From contig NZ_FNEV01000018.1 in assembly GCF_900100295.1 (NCBI RefSeq), forward strand, positions 1 to 34,925: DNA of 34,925 nt. The letters run 5' to 3'. The notes beneath the pieces are model-generated. The model saw only the letters and a program-made list of their open reading frames with translations. It was not told the origin of the DNA and did not search any database. Position numbers and translations under genes: made by a program. The stretch comes from Salimicrobium halophilum. Lineage in GTDB: Bacteria > Bacillota > Bacilli > Bacillales > Halobacillaceae. This document shows positions 16,128-23,760 of the stretch, one piece after another. Within the stretch, counting starts at the first letter, position 1. Each line of letters begins with the position of its first letter.

Positions 16128-16952
16128 TTACCTGATATTCATTTCACTCGGACGAGGACCTTTTCTCGTTCCACTGTCCAGCCCGTTCAATTTCTCCATA
16201 TCGTCGGCTGTCAGTTCAAAATCGAAAACATCGAAATTTTCTTCGATGCGTGTCGGTGTGATGGACTTCGGAATAACAACTCGGTCATTCTGCAGGTGCC
16301 AGCGAATGATGACCTGAGCACCCGTTTTGCCGTGATGCTTAGCAATTTGCTGAACGACAGGGTCTTTCAGCACTTCTCCTCCCTGCATCAAAGGACTCCA
16401 CGCTTCCATCAGGATGCCGTTCTTCTCACAGAACTCTTTCAAGTCCGTCTGTGCCAGATATGGATGACACTCCACCTGGTTGATAGCCGGCTTCACGTCA
16501 CATTCCTCTATGAGACGCTCGAGATGTTCGATATCGAAGTTACAGACACCGATGGCCCGCACTTTCCCGTCTTTCTGCAACTGTTCCATCGCTTTGTATG
16601 TCTCGACGTACTCATCGTACTCAGGTGTCGGCCAATGAATAAGATATAGATCCACGTAATCAAGTCCCAGCTTACTTAGACTTTCATCGAAAGCTTTCAT
16701 CGTGTTCTCGTATCCCTGATCCGCATTCCACACTTTCGTCGTAATGAACAGGTCTTCGCGCGGAATTTCGCTATTAGCGATTGCATGACCGACCTGACGT
16801 TCATTTCCGTAAATGGCAGCCGTGTCAATCGAGCGATAGCCGGTCTCCAACGCTTTCGCTACAGCAGGTTCTGCATCTTCCGTGTCCACCTGCCATACGC
16901 CAAAGCCGAGCTGCGGCATTTTCACGTTATTATGTAGCTCTACATAATTCAT
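16128..16952 (-). CDS. Aldo/keto reductase (glyoxal/2,5-diketogluconate reductase type)
   Basis: This 274-residue protein has the complete AKR tetrad: Asp43 and Tyr48 (SIDTAAIYGNE), Lys73 (TTKVW) and His106 (LIHWP). IPKSITPTRIEEN is the NADPH-binding segment near the C-terminus. It is closest in layout to Bacillus YvgN/YtbE-type enzymes, which reduce glyoxal, methylglyoxal and other aldehydes with NADPH. I start at ATG 16952 behind AAAGGGGAG; a frame-open ATG at 16985 would read through that site. It probably detoxifies aldehydes; the natural substrate is not readable. Confidence 0.93.
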   Translation of the reverse strand: MNYVELHNNVKMPQLGFGVWQVDTEDAEPAVAKALETGYRSIDTAAIYGNERQVGHAIANSEIPREDLFITTKVWNADQGYENTMKAFDESLSKLGLDYVDLYLIHWPTPEYDEYVETYKAMEQLQKDGKVRAIGVCNFDIEHLERLIEECDVKPAINQVECHPYLAQTDLKEFCEKNGILMEAWSPLMQGGEVLKDPVVQQIAKHHGKTGAQVIIRWHLQNDRVVIPKSITPTRIEENFDVFDFELTADDMEKLNGLDSGTRKGPRPSEMNIR

Positions 16953-17003
16953 ATGATTCTCCCCTTTCCTTGTTAATGTACCCATTTTACCATAGCTTTG
17001 AAC

Positions 17004-17843
17004 CTACAACTTTTTGAAGGTGATGTGCCAATCCGGTCCGGTTCCTACATCATAAGCCTTTGCGAAAGACCCCTGATTGATGGCAACCGCCAAGTGATCA
17101 AGAGAATTCACATATACGAGAGGTTCTCCTTTGTGTGTATCTGCAAACGAATGCCCGAATGTCATCAGCTGATGAAAATGACGTCTCCGGCCGTGTTCAA
17201 TCGTAACTTCGATGGAATCTCCGTAATTGATATCCAGCTCGTGAAAAGTGTCCCTGTGCACATTCGTCCACAAATTACCGAACTGAATATCGAGGATATC
17301 CACCGTTCCCCCGACTTCTTCTCCAGCGACTTCCGGGTATTGGAGAGGAAGAGAAACGAACGAATCGACAGAAAGCGAAGGTCCCACTTCTTCGTAAGTT
17401 ATGACTCCCGATGCAAGCCGTGCCCCGGTATAAGCATAAATATCCCGTCCGTGGAACGTATAACTCTCTCCGGAGTTCGGCAAGCGATTCACCTGCTCAT
17501 CAATCTCACGCAGTTCTACAATCTTCTCCGCTTCATGGATATGCGTCAGGGTCCCGTTGTCCGGTGTAACGACGTAATGACCGCCTGATGTTTTGGCGAC
17601 GACACTCTTCCGCTCGGAACCGACACCGGGATCTACCACGGATACGAACACTGTACCTTCTTTCCAGTACTTGGCCGTCTGCCACAACCGATAAGAAGCT
17701 TCCCATATATGAAACGCAGGTATTTCGTGCGTAAGCGTAAACTGCTTCAAATCTTTGTCCACCGAATGAGCCACCCCGTGCATCGCACTGACGGCCCCGT
17801 CACTGATACCGAAATCCGATTGAAAAACTAATGCATTCTTCAT
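17004..17843 (-). CDS. SAM hydroxide adenosyltransferase/SAM hydrolase family protein (DUF62)
   Basis: The 279-residue protein has the blocks of the DUF62 family: FQSDFG..DGAV at the N-terminus, VVDPGVGSERK, VTPDNGTLTH and YTFHGRDIYAYTGARLA. These are shared with fluorinases and chlorinases, but family members of this kind use water or hydroxide to split S-adenosylmethionine into adenosine and methionine. The physiological role is unclear. It is a single gene; the stretch downstream (toward 16985) has no obvious terminator. Confidence 0.92.
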   Translation of the reverse strand: MKNALVFQSDFGISDGAVSAMHGVAHSVDKDLKQFTLTHEIPAFHIWEASYRLWQTAKYWKEGTVFVSVVDPGVGSERKSVVAKTSGGHYVVTPDNGTLTHIHEAEKIVELREIDEQVNRLPNSGESYTFHGRDIYAYTGARLASGVITYEEVGPSLSVDSFVSLPLQYPEVAGEEVGGTVDILDIQFGNLWTNVHRDTFHELDINYGDSIEVTIEHGRRRHFHQLMTFGHSFADTHKGEPLVYVNSLDHLAVAINQGSFAKAYDVGTGPDWHITFKKL

Positions 17844-17911
17844 CGCTTTCCCTCCCTAAATTGTTTTTCCATTATCTTACCTTATCCTATCGGGAAATCC
17901 AAGTGGAAAAG

Positions 17912-18048
17912 AAAAAGCGGAGACATCCCGTTTAGAAGTTCTGGCATAAGCAAGGGTTTCTCTTTTCAGGTGCCCTATCCTGAAAAAGAAATCATTGCTT
18001 ATGACATGTACTTCTGGATGTCGTAGCTAGACAGTAAAGGAAAAGCGG
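17912..18048 (+). repeat. Long palindromic dispersed repeat, family A, copy 3
   Basis: Bounded by AAAAAGCGGAGAC and AAAAGCGGAAGC boxes, with GTTTAGAAGTTCTGGCATAAGC on the 5' arm answered by GCTTATGACATGTACTTCTGG on the 3' arm and AGCTAGACA at the end. The inner loop forms a separate hairpin (CTTTTCAGG with CCTGAAAAAG). The same family is present at 1847-2098 and 20110. Confidence 0.8.
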
Positions 18049-18479
18049 AAGCTCCCCGCTGTTTGCGGAACGTTCAGAGTGGATAAATCCTCGCGAGTGT
18101 CCCGCAAACTTATTTGCCACCCACTCGCCTACTACCCAGCCATCTGAACGTCGCCGTACAAAAATCGCGGGACACTCAGGTCAAAATTAACTTCTCGAGC
18201 GGGGCACAAAGCTGAAGCACATCCCATTGGCAAGGAAGACAGGACCTTCTTATTCTCCTTCCCCGCCTGCGGGGAAGGACAGTGATTCTGAATGCTCTTA
18301 GGCACCGTTCACAAGAGTATTTCTGTCCTGGACGTACCGCAAATCTACTTTGCGACCCACTCAACCAGGGCCCAGACTCTACGAACGGTGCAATAGTTGA
18401 AAGATGAACCACTCGCGCCAGACAAAAACGAGAAGAACGTACCATTCACAGCTCATCATCCTCCGCAAAGCATAAAAAA
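18049..18479. other. Gene-free interval with interlocking inverted and direct repeats
   Basis: No credible gene is present; an 89-codon minus frame at 18176-18445 lacks a start site and domain. Inverted pairs include GTTTGCGG/CCGCAAAC (18061-18068/18102-18109), ACGTTCAGA/TCTGAACGT (18070-18078/18143-18151), GAGTGTCCCGC/GCGGGACACTC (18095-18105/18167-18177), a perfect 10-bp stem at 18257-18266/18269-18278, and GCACCGTTC/GAACGGTGC (18302-18310/18383-18391). A ~50-nt segment starting CCGCAAA and containing ACCCACTC and ending GAACG occurs twice (18102-18150 and 18337-18387). It may be one or two structured RNAs or remnants of mobile repeats. Confidence 0.6.
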
Positions 18480-18498
18480 GAAGCGTCAGGAACGCTTC
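18472..18498 (-). terminator. Terminator overlapping the end of the membrane-protein gene
   Basis: On the minus strand GAAGCGT (18492-18498) pairs with ACGCTTC (18480-18486) and is followed by TTTTTTATG. The gene's stop codon (18486-18488) is part of the hairpin. Confidence 0.8.
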
Positions 18499-18971
18499 GG
18501 ATAAACCGTAATCATTTTATACAGCAAATAACTGATGGGAACGAAGAACAGTAACACTGTCACATACTCACTCACCCCTATATAGGTGGAAACGGTGGAA
18601 AACGTGAGGGGCAGTGTCAACGCATAGGCGGTCATTTTCCACAATTGCTGATAACGCAGCTTCCTTTTTAACAGCTTAGAAAGGAAAAGCCCTCCTCCGG
18701 CAAGAATAGAGACCCCTGCAATAATCAGAAAAATGATCAACAAAGGGTAGAAGACGAGCGCCTGGGCCATATATAACCCTCGGGACACTTCGGTCAGCTC
18801 TCTCTCAAATGTTGTTATGGCGTTATATATATTAGGAATAAACAGCACAAGCAACAGAACGAAGAGATAGCCGATGGTGCTCGTAATCCCTTTTCTATTC
18901 AATTGGAACAGCGCATCCTTCCTCGGAAGACGCAAGCTCAGTTTCAATGACTCCATCTCTAACACGTCCAT
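18486..18971 (-). CDS. Membrane protein of unknown function (DUF1189-like)
   Basis: The 161-residue protein has four predicted membrane segments (about 30-50, 68-98, 112-130, 133-152) after a charged N-terminus (SLKLSLRLPRKDALFQLNRKGI). KLLKRKLRYQQLWKM joins segments 2 and 3. The N-terminal and KRKLRYQ.LWK patterns remind me of DUF1189-type proteins of bacilli; this is a weak recollection. It starts 3 bases after the DUF1450 stop, so it is probably in one operon with that gene and ribF-like. The start may be ATG 18971 or 18956; neither has a strong ribosome site. Confidence 0.7.
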   Translation of the reverse strand: MDVLEMESLKLSLRLPRKDALFQLNRKGITSTIGYLFVLLLVLFIPNIYNAITTFERELTEVSRGLYMAQALVFYPLLIIFLIIAGVSILAGGGLFLSKLLKRKLRYQQLWKMTAYALTLPLTFSTVSTYIGVSEYVTVLLFFVPISYLLYKMITVYPKRS

Positions 18972-18974
18972 TTC

Positions 18975-19280
18975 TTATTCAGCGAAGGCTGCCAATTCTT
19001 CATCGATCTGTTTGCGGATTTTATCCATCGCTTCTTCTGCCGAATGACCGAAGACCCTCTTATTGTTCACCAGTGCATAAGGCTTGATGGCACATAGACC
19101 GCAATAAGACAAGCAGTCGCTGATCAACACATCCACTTCCGGGTATTCCTCTTCTAAAATCTCTTCCGCATCTATCGTACTAAGCAGGTTACTATCGCAA
19201 ATTTCAACCAGTACTACCCCATGGGAGTCAGTCTCCTTTTCCTTGTTGTAATCCCAAAATCTCACGTGCGTCGACTTCAT
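18975..19280 (-). CDS. DUF1450 family protein (YuzB-like), with uncertain start
   Basis: The core (VVLVEICDSNLLSTIDAEEI, DCLSYCGLCAIKPYALVNNKRVFG) is typical of DUF1450/YuzB proteins, small proteins with a CxxxCGxC cysteine cluster that resembles a thioredoxin-fold ferredoxin-like site. The frame can only start at ATG 19280 or GTG 19265, deep inside the ribF-like gene, giving 15-20 extra residues. The expected start MGVV.. lies at 19222 behind AAGGAG, but there ATG GGG runs into TAG. One extra G in the G-run would restore it. So either the protein is N-terminally extended, or there is a 1-base deletion or sequence error. Confidence 0.75.
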   Translation of the reverse strand: MKSTHVRFWDYNKEKETDSHGVVLVEICDSNLLSTIDAEEILEEEYPEVDVLISDCLSYCGLCAIKPYALVNNKRVFGHSAEEAMDKIRKQIDEELAAFAE

Positions 19281-20040
19281 CCTGTTTCATCTGATCCACC
19301 AAAGCATCGAGTCCGTCAAAGTTCACTTCTCCTCTCATGTGTCTGAGAAAGGTAAGCGTGACATCTTTTCCATAGATATCTTCGTTGAAATCGAGAATGT
19401 AGGCTTCCACTTTATAAGAAGTGCCATTGACCGTCGGGCGGTATCCGGCACTGATCAGCGTATAATATTGACGAGGTACCTCTTCATGAATGACGACCGA
19501 TCCTATATAAACGCCGGGCGCAGGATCAACGTAGGACTCTGACCCGCCGAGGTTTATGGTAGGAAAACCCAATTCACGTCCGAGCGCCTGACCTTTCGTT
19601 ACCTCCGCTTTAATAGCATAAGGGCGGCCTAGGTGAGCGAGAGCCGCTTCCACTCTCCCGTTTTCCACCATACTCCTTATTTCTTCCGAAGAAGCACTGG
19701 AAGAAGGGAAAATTTCTGCTCCTGTCAGCTCAAGGCTTTCGTCTTCCATGATAACATGTGCAGGCTGAAGGGTTTGTACTCCCCTTCTGATAGCTTCTTT
19801 ATCGGCACAATGATAATACGCTGCCACACCGTAGTGGGTCAGCAGTTCTTTTTTATGATGAAGGGGAGTCAGCAGCCTTTGCTCCTCGAGAGACGTATCA
19901 AGCACTGCTATCCTGTCTCCTCTGCGCTGAGCTTGTGCCAACAGGTTATGATGACCGAGATGCATCCCGTCGAAATCAGCGATCACGAGCGTAAGCGGCT
20001 CCTCTGTTTGTTGAACTTGTGACCAATCCTTCGTTTCCAT
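19228..20040 (-). CDS. RibF-like riboflavin kinase with a shortened FAD-synthetase domain
   Basis: The 270-residue protein resembles bifunctional RibF/RibC (~315). The N-terminal nucleotidyltransferase domain keeps DFDGMHLGH (22-30) and LLTPLHHKKELL, but the segment that normally holds the DFRFG-type flavin/ATP loop (about residues 95-118) is missing ~30 residues. SSEEIR stands for SSTxIR. The C-terminal flavokinase domain is complete: LGRELGFPTINL (158-164), GVYIGSV, AGYRPTV, VEAYILDF with Glu212, and FLRHMRGE. I therefore predict riboflavin to FMN activity, with FAD synthesis doubtful. The start ATG 20040 follows AAGGGGAC. It overlaps the DUF1450 frame. Confidence 0.82.
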   Translation of the reverse strand: METKDWSQVQQTEEPLTLVIADFDGMHLGHHNLLAQAQRRGDRIAVLDTSLEEQRLLTPLHHKKELLTHYGVAAYYHCADKEAIRRGVQTLQPAHVIMEDESLELTGAEIFPSSSASSEEIRSMVENGRVEAALAHLGRPYAIKAEVTKGQALGRELGFPTINLGGSESYVDPAPGVYIGSVVIHEEVPRQYYTLISAGYRPTVNGTSYKVEAYILDFNEDIYGKDVTLTFLRHMRGEVNFDGLDALVDQMKQDEVDAREILGLQQGKGD

Positions 20041-20109
20041 CAAAACCGTCCCCTTTTCGTCATGATACATACAAATTCATTTAATCAGCCTTTGCTTTTT
20101 GATGCAAGT

Positions 20110-20242
20110 GAAATGCGGAGACGCCCGTTTAGAAGCTCTAATATAAGCAGACATCCGTGGCTTCAGATGATTTTTTCTGAAACAGGGGTGGCTGCTTATA
20201 TTATGGGCTTCTGGGTGTCGCAGCTGGACAAGCGAAATGCGG
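20110..20242 (+). repeat. Long palindromic dispersed repeat, family A, copy 4
   Basis: Flanked on both sides by the identical 11-mer GAAATGCGGAG, although other copies carry AAAGCGGA. The arms GTTTAGAAGCTCTAATATAAGC and GCTTATATTATGGGCTTCTGG pair over about 20 positions with interruptions. An inner hairpin (TTCAGA/TCTGAA) and the 3' word AGCTGGACA complete the family pattern. Confidence 0.82.
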
Positions 20243-20500
20243 AGTAAAAGGTGGAACCATCCAGCTTTCCAGGACGTTAATGCGACACTTTCTTCTCGGT
20301 ACATGCTGGAAATTATCGCATATAATCAGCTATCCGACAATTTTCCAGACCACCTCTTCAAAAATGTCTTATATCATGAAGAATGAGACGATTCTAATCG
20401 GATCACATGAAGGAATCACCTCATAACTCCGTCAAAGGCAAATCGGACGCGGCCCTTTTCCGTACCGCAAAAACCTCGCAACAAAAGCTTTACACCCGAG
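20243..20500. other. Intergenic stretch with nested short inverted repeats (family D, copy 1)
   Basis: No gene is seen. TGCGA (20281-20285) pairs with TCGCA (20316-20320), CCAGC (20261-20265) with GCTGG (20305-20309), and GGTGG (20250-20254) with CCACC (20350-20354). The word TGCGACACTTTCTTCTCGG closely matches one at 30843 near panD. Confidence 0.4.
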
Positions 20501-20502
20501 AA

Positions 20503-20529
20503 GTTTAATAAACGACACAGCGTGGGTAT
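20503..20529 (+). promoter_or_regulatory. Sigma-B promoter of the DJ-1/PfpI gene
   Basis: GTTTAA (20503-20508) and GGGTAT (20524-20529) are separated by 15 bases. Both hexamers match the sigma-B consensus exactly and the spacing is in range. Transcription would start about 20537, giving a ~40-base leader with AAAGGAG ahead of the ATG. Confidence 0.85.
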
Positions 20530-20575
20530 ATAAGAATTGTGCGCAACAAATCCGAACAAAGGAGTGCAACGCAAA

Positions 20576-21238
20576 ATGAGTAAGAAAGTATTAATGATTG
20601 TAACCAACCACGATAAAATCAACGAAGATGCTCCTACAGGCATCTGGCTTTCGGAATTCGCGGAAGCTTATAATGAATTCCAGAAGCATGGCTTCGACGT
20701 AACTGTCGCAAGTCCTGCAGGCGGCCAGGCTCCGGTGGATCCGAACAGCGTCAGTGACGACGAGCCACAGGAGAATCTGGACGCGAAACCGCTACTTGAA
20801 AACACGACACCGATCGACGGCCTGAACGCTGAAGACTTCGATGCTGTGTTCCTTCCAGGCGGTCACGGTACGATGTTCGACTTCCCTGACAACGAGAAGC
20901 TTCAGCGCATCATCCGAAACACGTATGAATCCGAAAAACCGGTAGCAGCTGTATGTCACGGTCCTGCAGGTCTCGTGAACGTGAAGCTCTCCGACGGACA
21001 GTACATCGTCCAGGGCAAACGCGTCAACGCCTTCACAGATGCAGAAGAAGCGGATACGACGCTCGATCAGCATATGCCGTTCCTGCTTGAAAGCAAACTT
21101 CGTGAACGCGGAGCTCATTTCTATTCCGCTCCGAACTGGTCCGAGCACGTGGAGACAGATGGAATTCTGATCACCGGTCAGAACCCTCAGTCCACGGTAG
21201 CTGTGGCGAAAGAATTCGTCCGCACGCTGCAGAATTAA
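20576..21238 (+). CDS. DJ-1/PfpI family protein (Hsp31-like glyoxalase/deglycase/amidotransferase-like)
   Basis: The 220-residue protein is a class I glutamine amidotransferase-like fold. The nucleophile elbow is AAVCHGPAG with Cys127, the partner acidic residue is in WLSEFAEAY (Glu27), and FLPGGHG is the second conserved loop. The TGIWLSEFAEAY block places it with Hsp31-like members, which remove methylglyoxal or protect proteins under stress. I start at ATG 20576, 7-8 bases after AAAGGAGTG. The perfect sigma-B promoter upstream marks it as a general stress protein. Its precise substrate is not readable. Confidence 0.93.
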   Translation: MSKKVLMIVTNHDKINEDAPTGIWLSEFAEAYNEFQKHGFDVTVASPAGGQAPVDPNSVSDDEPQENLDAKPLLENTTPIDGLNAEDFDAVFLPGGHGTMFDFPDNEKLQRIIRNTYESEKPVAAVCHGPAGLVNVKLSDGQYIVQGKRVNAFTDAEEADTTLDQHMPFLLESKLRERGAHFYSAPNWSEHVETDGILITGQNPQSTVAVAKEFVRTLQN

Positions 21239-21252
21239 TCGACCATCCAAAG

Positions 21253-21288
21253 AAAAAGCGTGATCCGATAAGGGATCACGCTTTTTTT
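21253..21288. terminator. Bidirectional terminator between the DJ-1 and DAO genes
   Basis: A perfect 14-bp stem (21253-21266 with 21273-21286) has a T-run on the plus side and, because the arms start with five A, a T-run on the minus side too. It serves two convergent genes. Confidence 0.9.
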
Positions 21289-22406
21289 CATTCCATAATC
21301 TGCTCAATCGTATAATCTGCAGGGTCTAACTCCGTCTCAACTCCCATCATTAATCGGGCGAGCTCCGCTCCTACATAAGGTCCTGCCGTCAGTCCGGAAG
21401 CACCGAGCCCGTTCGCTATATAAAGACCTTCATAACCGGGAGCCTTCCCATACACAGGCATAGAGCCTGGCGTATAAGGCCGGAAACCGATTTTGGCTGC
21501 ATGGAACTCCATATTCTCGAGCCCCGGAGCGACTTCGATCATTTTTCCGATGATCTCCTGGAGTAAAGAAGCCCTCACTCCGTGGTCGAAACCTTCATCA
21601 GAAGATTGGGTCGCTCCACTCACGAGTCTCCCTCCGTCGAAGGCGAGCATATATTTGTTTCCTGGAGGCAGAAGTACCGGCCAGTCCCCTGTTTCTGCAT
21701 CCGGAACATTCAGGTGAGCGATGAGAGCTTTCTGTGGTCCTGCATCTACATGAAGACCCAAAGGATCCAGCAGTTCTTTCGCCCATGCGCCGTTCGCAGC
21801 AACCACCTGCTCGGTTTCGTACACCTCACCTTCTACGGAAACCCCGTACACTTCGGCTTCCTTATAAAGAAGTTCTGCCGTCCCGTGCACGAACGTTACT
21901 CCGAGCTTTTTCGCTGCACGGATGAGGGCATCCCGGACTTCTCTTCCATTCACCCGTGCTGCACCGCTGACATGTACCCCTGCATATGCTTCATCGAGAG
22001 GGGGGAAATAATTCTTCGGCTCGCCGTGAGGAAGATACGTCACTTCCCCCATTTCAGGCGTGTATTCCTTTTTCTGAAGGGCACGTTCATACATATCACG
22101 CGCCTTTTCTTCCTTTTGGTGCATCTTGATGGCACCGACCTGTTTATAACCGGTATTCGTCTCCCCCATGTCTTCGAGTTCCTTCACGAGCTTAGGGTAA
22201 TATCCCGCACCGCCGGAAGCCAGACGATACCATCGTTTATTTCTTCTGAGAGATAACCATGGACAAATGATACCGGCAGCTACGGCGGTAGCCTGACCGT
22301 CATCTCCCCTGTCCACGACGAGGACTTCCTTCCCTGCTTTCGCCAGGTGATAGGCAGTCGAAGCTCCGAGAATACCTGCACCTATTACAATATAACGTTC
22401 TGTCAT
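21288..22406 (-). CDS. FAD-dependent oxidoreductase of the D-amino-acid oxidase/dehydrogenase (DAO) family
   Basis: The 372-residue protein begins with the FAD motif VIGAGILGASTAYHLAKAGKEVLVVD and continues with the DAO-family segments AAGIICPW, AANGAWAKELL, and the C-terminal FAD block IGFRPYTPGSMPVYG..GLYIANGLGASGLTAGP. Such enzymes oxidise D-amino acids, glycine or N-methyl amino acids. The substrate is unknown. It is probably the last gene of a run RDD, small membrane protein, DAO, spaced by 60 bases or less. A bidirectional terminator follows. Confidence 0.9.
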   Translation of the reverse strand: MTERYIVIGAGILGASTAYHLAKAGKEVLVVDRGDDGQATAVAAGIICPWLSLRRNKRWYRLASGGAGYYPKLVKELEDMGETNTGYKQVGAIKMHQKEEKARDMYERALQKKEYTPEMGEVTYLPHGEPKNYFPPLDEAYAGVHVSGAARVNGREVRDALIRAAKKLGVTFVHGTAELLYKEAEVYGVSVEGEVYETEQVVAANGAWAKELLDPLGLHVDAGPQKALIAHLNVPDAETGDWPVLLPPGNKYMLAFDGGRLVSGATQSSDEGFDHGVRASLLQEIIGKMIEVAPGLENMEFHAAKIGFRPYTPGSMPVYGKAPGYEGLYIANGLGASGLTAGPYVGAELARLMMGVETELDPADYTIEQIME

Positions 22407-22467
22407 AACTACACACCTTTTCGCTTAGTTGAACATGGAGACATTGTACAGGATGGAAAGGTATGAC

Positions 22468-22647
22468 TCAATCGTCTAAGTTACGGTGGCGGTCCTTTTG
22501 TCGTTTGAAATGGTGATAGAGGGCGATTTCGAAAATGAGGAAGGCGATGATCAGACTTCCTCCAAGAGGATAAGAAGCTTCGAGAATGATGAGAAGCACA
22601 AAAAAGAGGACAAAAGCAGAAATGCCGATGAGGATAGGGGTTTTCAT
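22468..22647 (-). CDS. Small two-helix membrane protein
   Basis: The 59-residue protein has two hydrophobic segments (about 5-25 and 30-48) and a basic tail KRQKDRHRNLDD. I start at ATG 22647 because AGGAGG precedes it by 7 bases; the frame stays open upstream but without another ribosome site. I do not recognise a family. The strong ribosome site and its position between two same-strand genes support a real gene. Confidence 0.7.
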   Translation of the reverse strand: MKTPILIGISAFVLFFVLLIILEASYPLGGSLIIAFLIFEIALYHHFKRQKDRHRNLDD

Positions 22648-22702
22648 GGGAATTCCTCCTGAAACCATAGGTTATTACTATGATACCACGAACCGGGAGG
22701 GC

Positions 22703-23116
22703 TTAACCCTCCTCGGCGTGGACTACTTGCGTACCTGCGATGAAGTCATGGATGGCTCGCTTATCTTCGCGCATGCCTACCATGAACGCACTTACAATCA
22801 ACCCGATTCCTAAACTGAGCGCATAGACGAGACCGCCTACTACCAGTCTCAAGAGCATGTTGATGATGGTGACATCTTCTCCTGTCTTTTGCACAATACG
22901 TACGCCCATCAGTTTCTTACCGATGACATACCCTCTCCAGAAGACCGGGAGAAGCAATCCATACAGGAACGACAACAAATCAAGCGGAGATGTCTCACCC
23001 ACACGGGACACATCGCCGTAAATAAGAAAGGCGAGAAACGCCAAAATGATACCCATAATGATTCCATCGAGAATATTAGCTCCGAGTCGTACCCAAAAGC
23101 CTGCCGGTTGTTCCAT
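22703..23116 (-). CDS. RDD family membrane protein
   Basis: The 137-residue protein has the RDD pattern: FWVRLGANILDGII in the first membrane segment with its Arg and Asp, and GKKLMGVRIVQKTGE after the second, then LLRLVVGGLVY. Three membrane segments are visible. RDD proteins are poorly understood; some act in Na+ or solute transport in halophilic bacilli, which would fit the presumed host, but this is inference. It is divergent from the secreted hydrolase gene. Confidence 0.88.
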   Translation of the reverse strand: MEQPAGFWVRLGANILDGIIMGIILAFLAFLIYGDVSRVGETSPLDLLSFLYGLLLPVFWRGYVIGKKLMGVRIVQKTGEDVTIINMLLRLVVGGLVYALSLGIGLIVSAFMVGMREDKRAIHDFIAGTQVVHAEEG

Positions 23117-23200
23117 AGATGCACATCCTTCTTATTTGTTTTCTTTCTGCTCCTCCTTTACGATGAATGAGAGCGTAACGTTTCAGAAGGAGAGAAATTT

Positions 23201-23722
23201 ATGAAGAAATTAATTACAGGGATCCTGACGTTTTCCGCGGTCTTCCTGTTTTTTAAGCCCAAAAGAGTCCAGGCGCCCAGGTATCAGCCTGAGGTCCTCC
23301 CAGGAGACCTGTTATTTTCTCCGCTGGGGGAGAGGGATTCTTTTTATATCGGTCACGTAGGCATCGTCACAGAAGATGGCCATGTCATCCACTCGATCCC
23401 GAAAGGCTTGAAGAAGGACAACGTCGATCGTTATTTCAATAAATTCAAGCGACTCACCCTTTATCGTCCGAAGAACGAAGATGCAGGACGTCAGGCTGCC
23501 GCTTATGCCAACCGGATATACGAAGCGAATGGACAAGCTCCGTATCGATTCTTCACTTCCCTCGAGGACACAGACGGGGATCAATATTGTACGAAGCTCG
23601 TATGGCAGGCCTACTATTTCGGGGCTGGCATCAACCTTAAGAATTATGCCCTGACGAAGAAAGCCATCCACCCCGAATTCGTCAAGGACACGCGCTTCCT
23701 TGATAAAATCGGGATGTATTAG
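23201..23722 (+). CDS. Secreted YiiX/NlpC-P60-like cysteine hydrolase
   Basis: The 173-residue protein has an N-terminal signal/anchor (KKLITGILTFSAVFLFF). Then comes the permuted papain-like pattern of YiiX/YebB proteins: PGDLLF and IGHVGIVTEDGHVIHS with a likely catalytic His, then YCTKLVWQAYYFGAGI with a likely catalytic Cys near residue 130. Such proteins are thought to be lipid- or peptide-processing hydrolases outside the membrane. The start has AAGGAGAG at good spacing. A hairpin follows at 23733. Confidence 0.85.
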   Translation: MKKLITGILTFSAVFLFFKPKRVQAPRYQPEVLPGDLLFSPLGERDSFYIGHVGIVTEDGHVIHSIPKGLKKDNVDRYFNKFKRLTLYRPKNEDAGRQAAAYANRIYEANGQAPYRFFTSLEDTDGDQYCTKLVWQAYYFGAGINLKNYALTKKAIHPEFVKDTRFLDKIGMY

Positions 23723-23732
23723 AGAATGGAAG

Positions 23733-23760
23733 GACGGGGCCCACCCGTCTCTTTCTTCTT
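23733..23760 (+). terminator. Weak terminator of the YiiX-like gene
   Basis: GACGGG (23733-23738) pairs with CCCGTC (23744-23749), followed by a T/C-rich stretch. It may also end the converging gene. Confidence 0.6.

Noticed and set aside
18176-18445. 89-codon minus-strand frame in the repeat-rich interval
   Set aside because: Unusual composition rich in Arg, Ser and Cys, no start signal, and inverted repeats explain the sequence better.
20077-20304. 75-codon minus-strand frame
   Set aside because: It covers a family A palindrome; frames in such repeats arise by chance.
22694-22716. Terminator after the RDD gene
   Set aside because: A GGAGGG/CCCTCC hairpin exists, but no T-run follows on the minus strand, and the genes downstream look co-transcribed.
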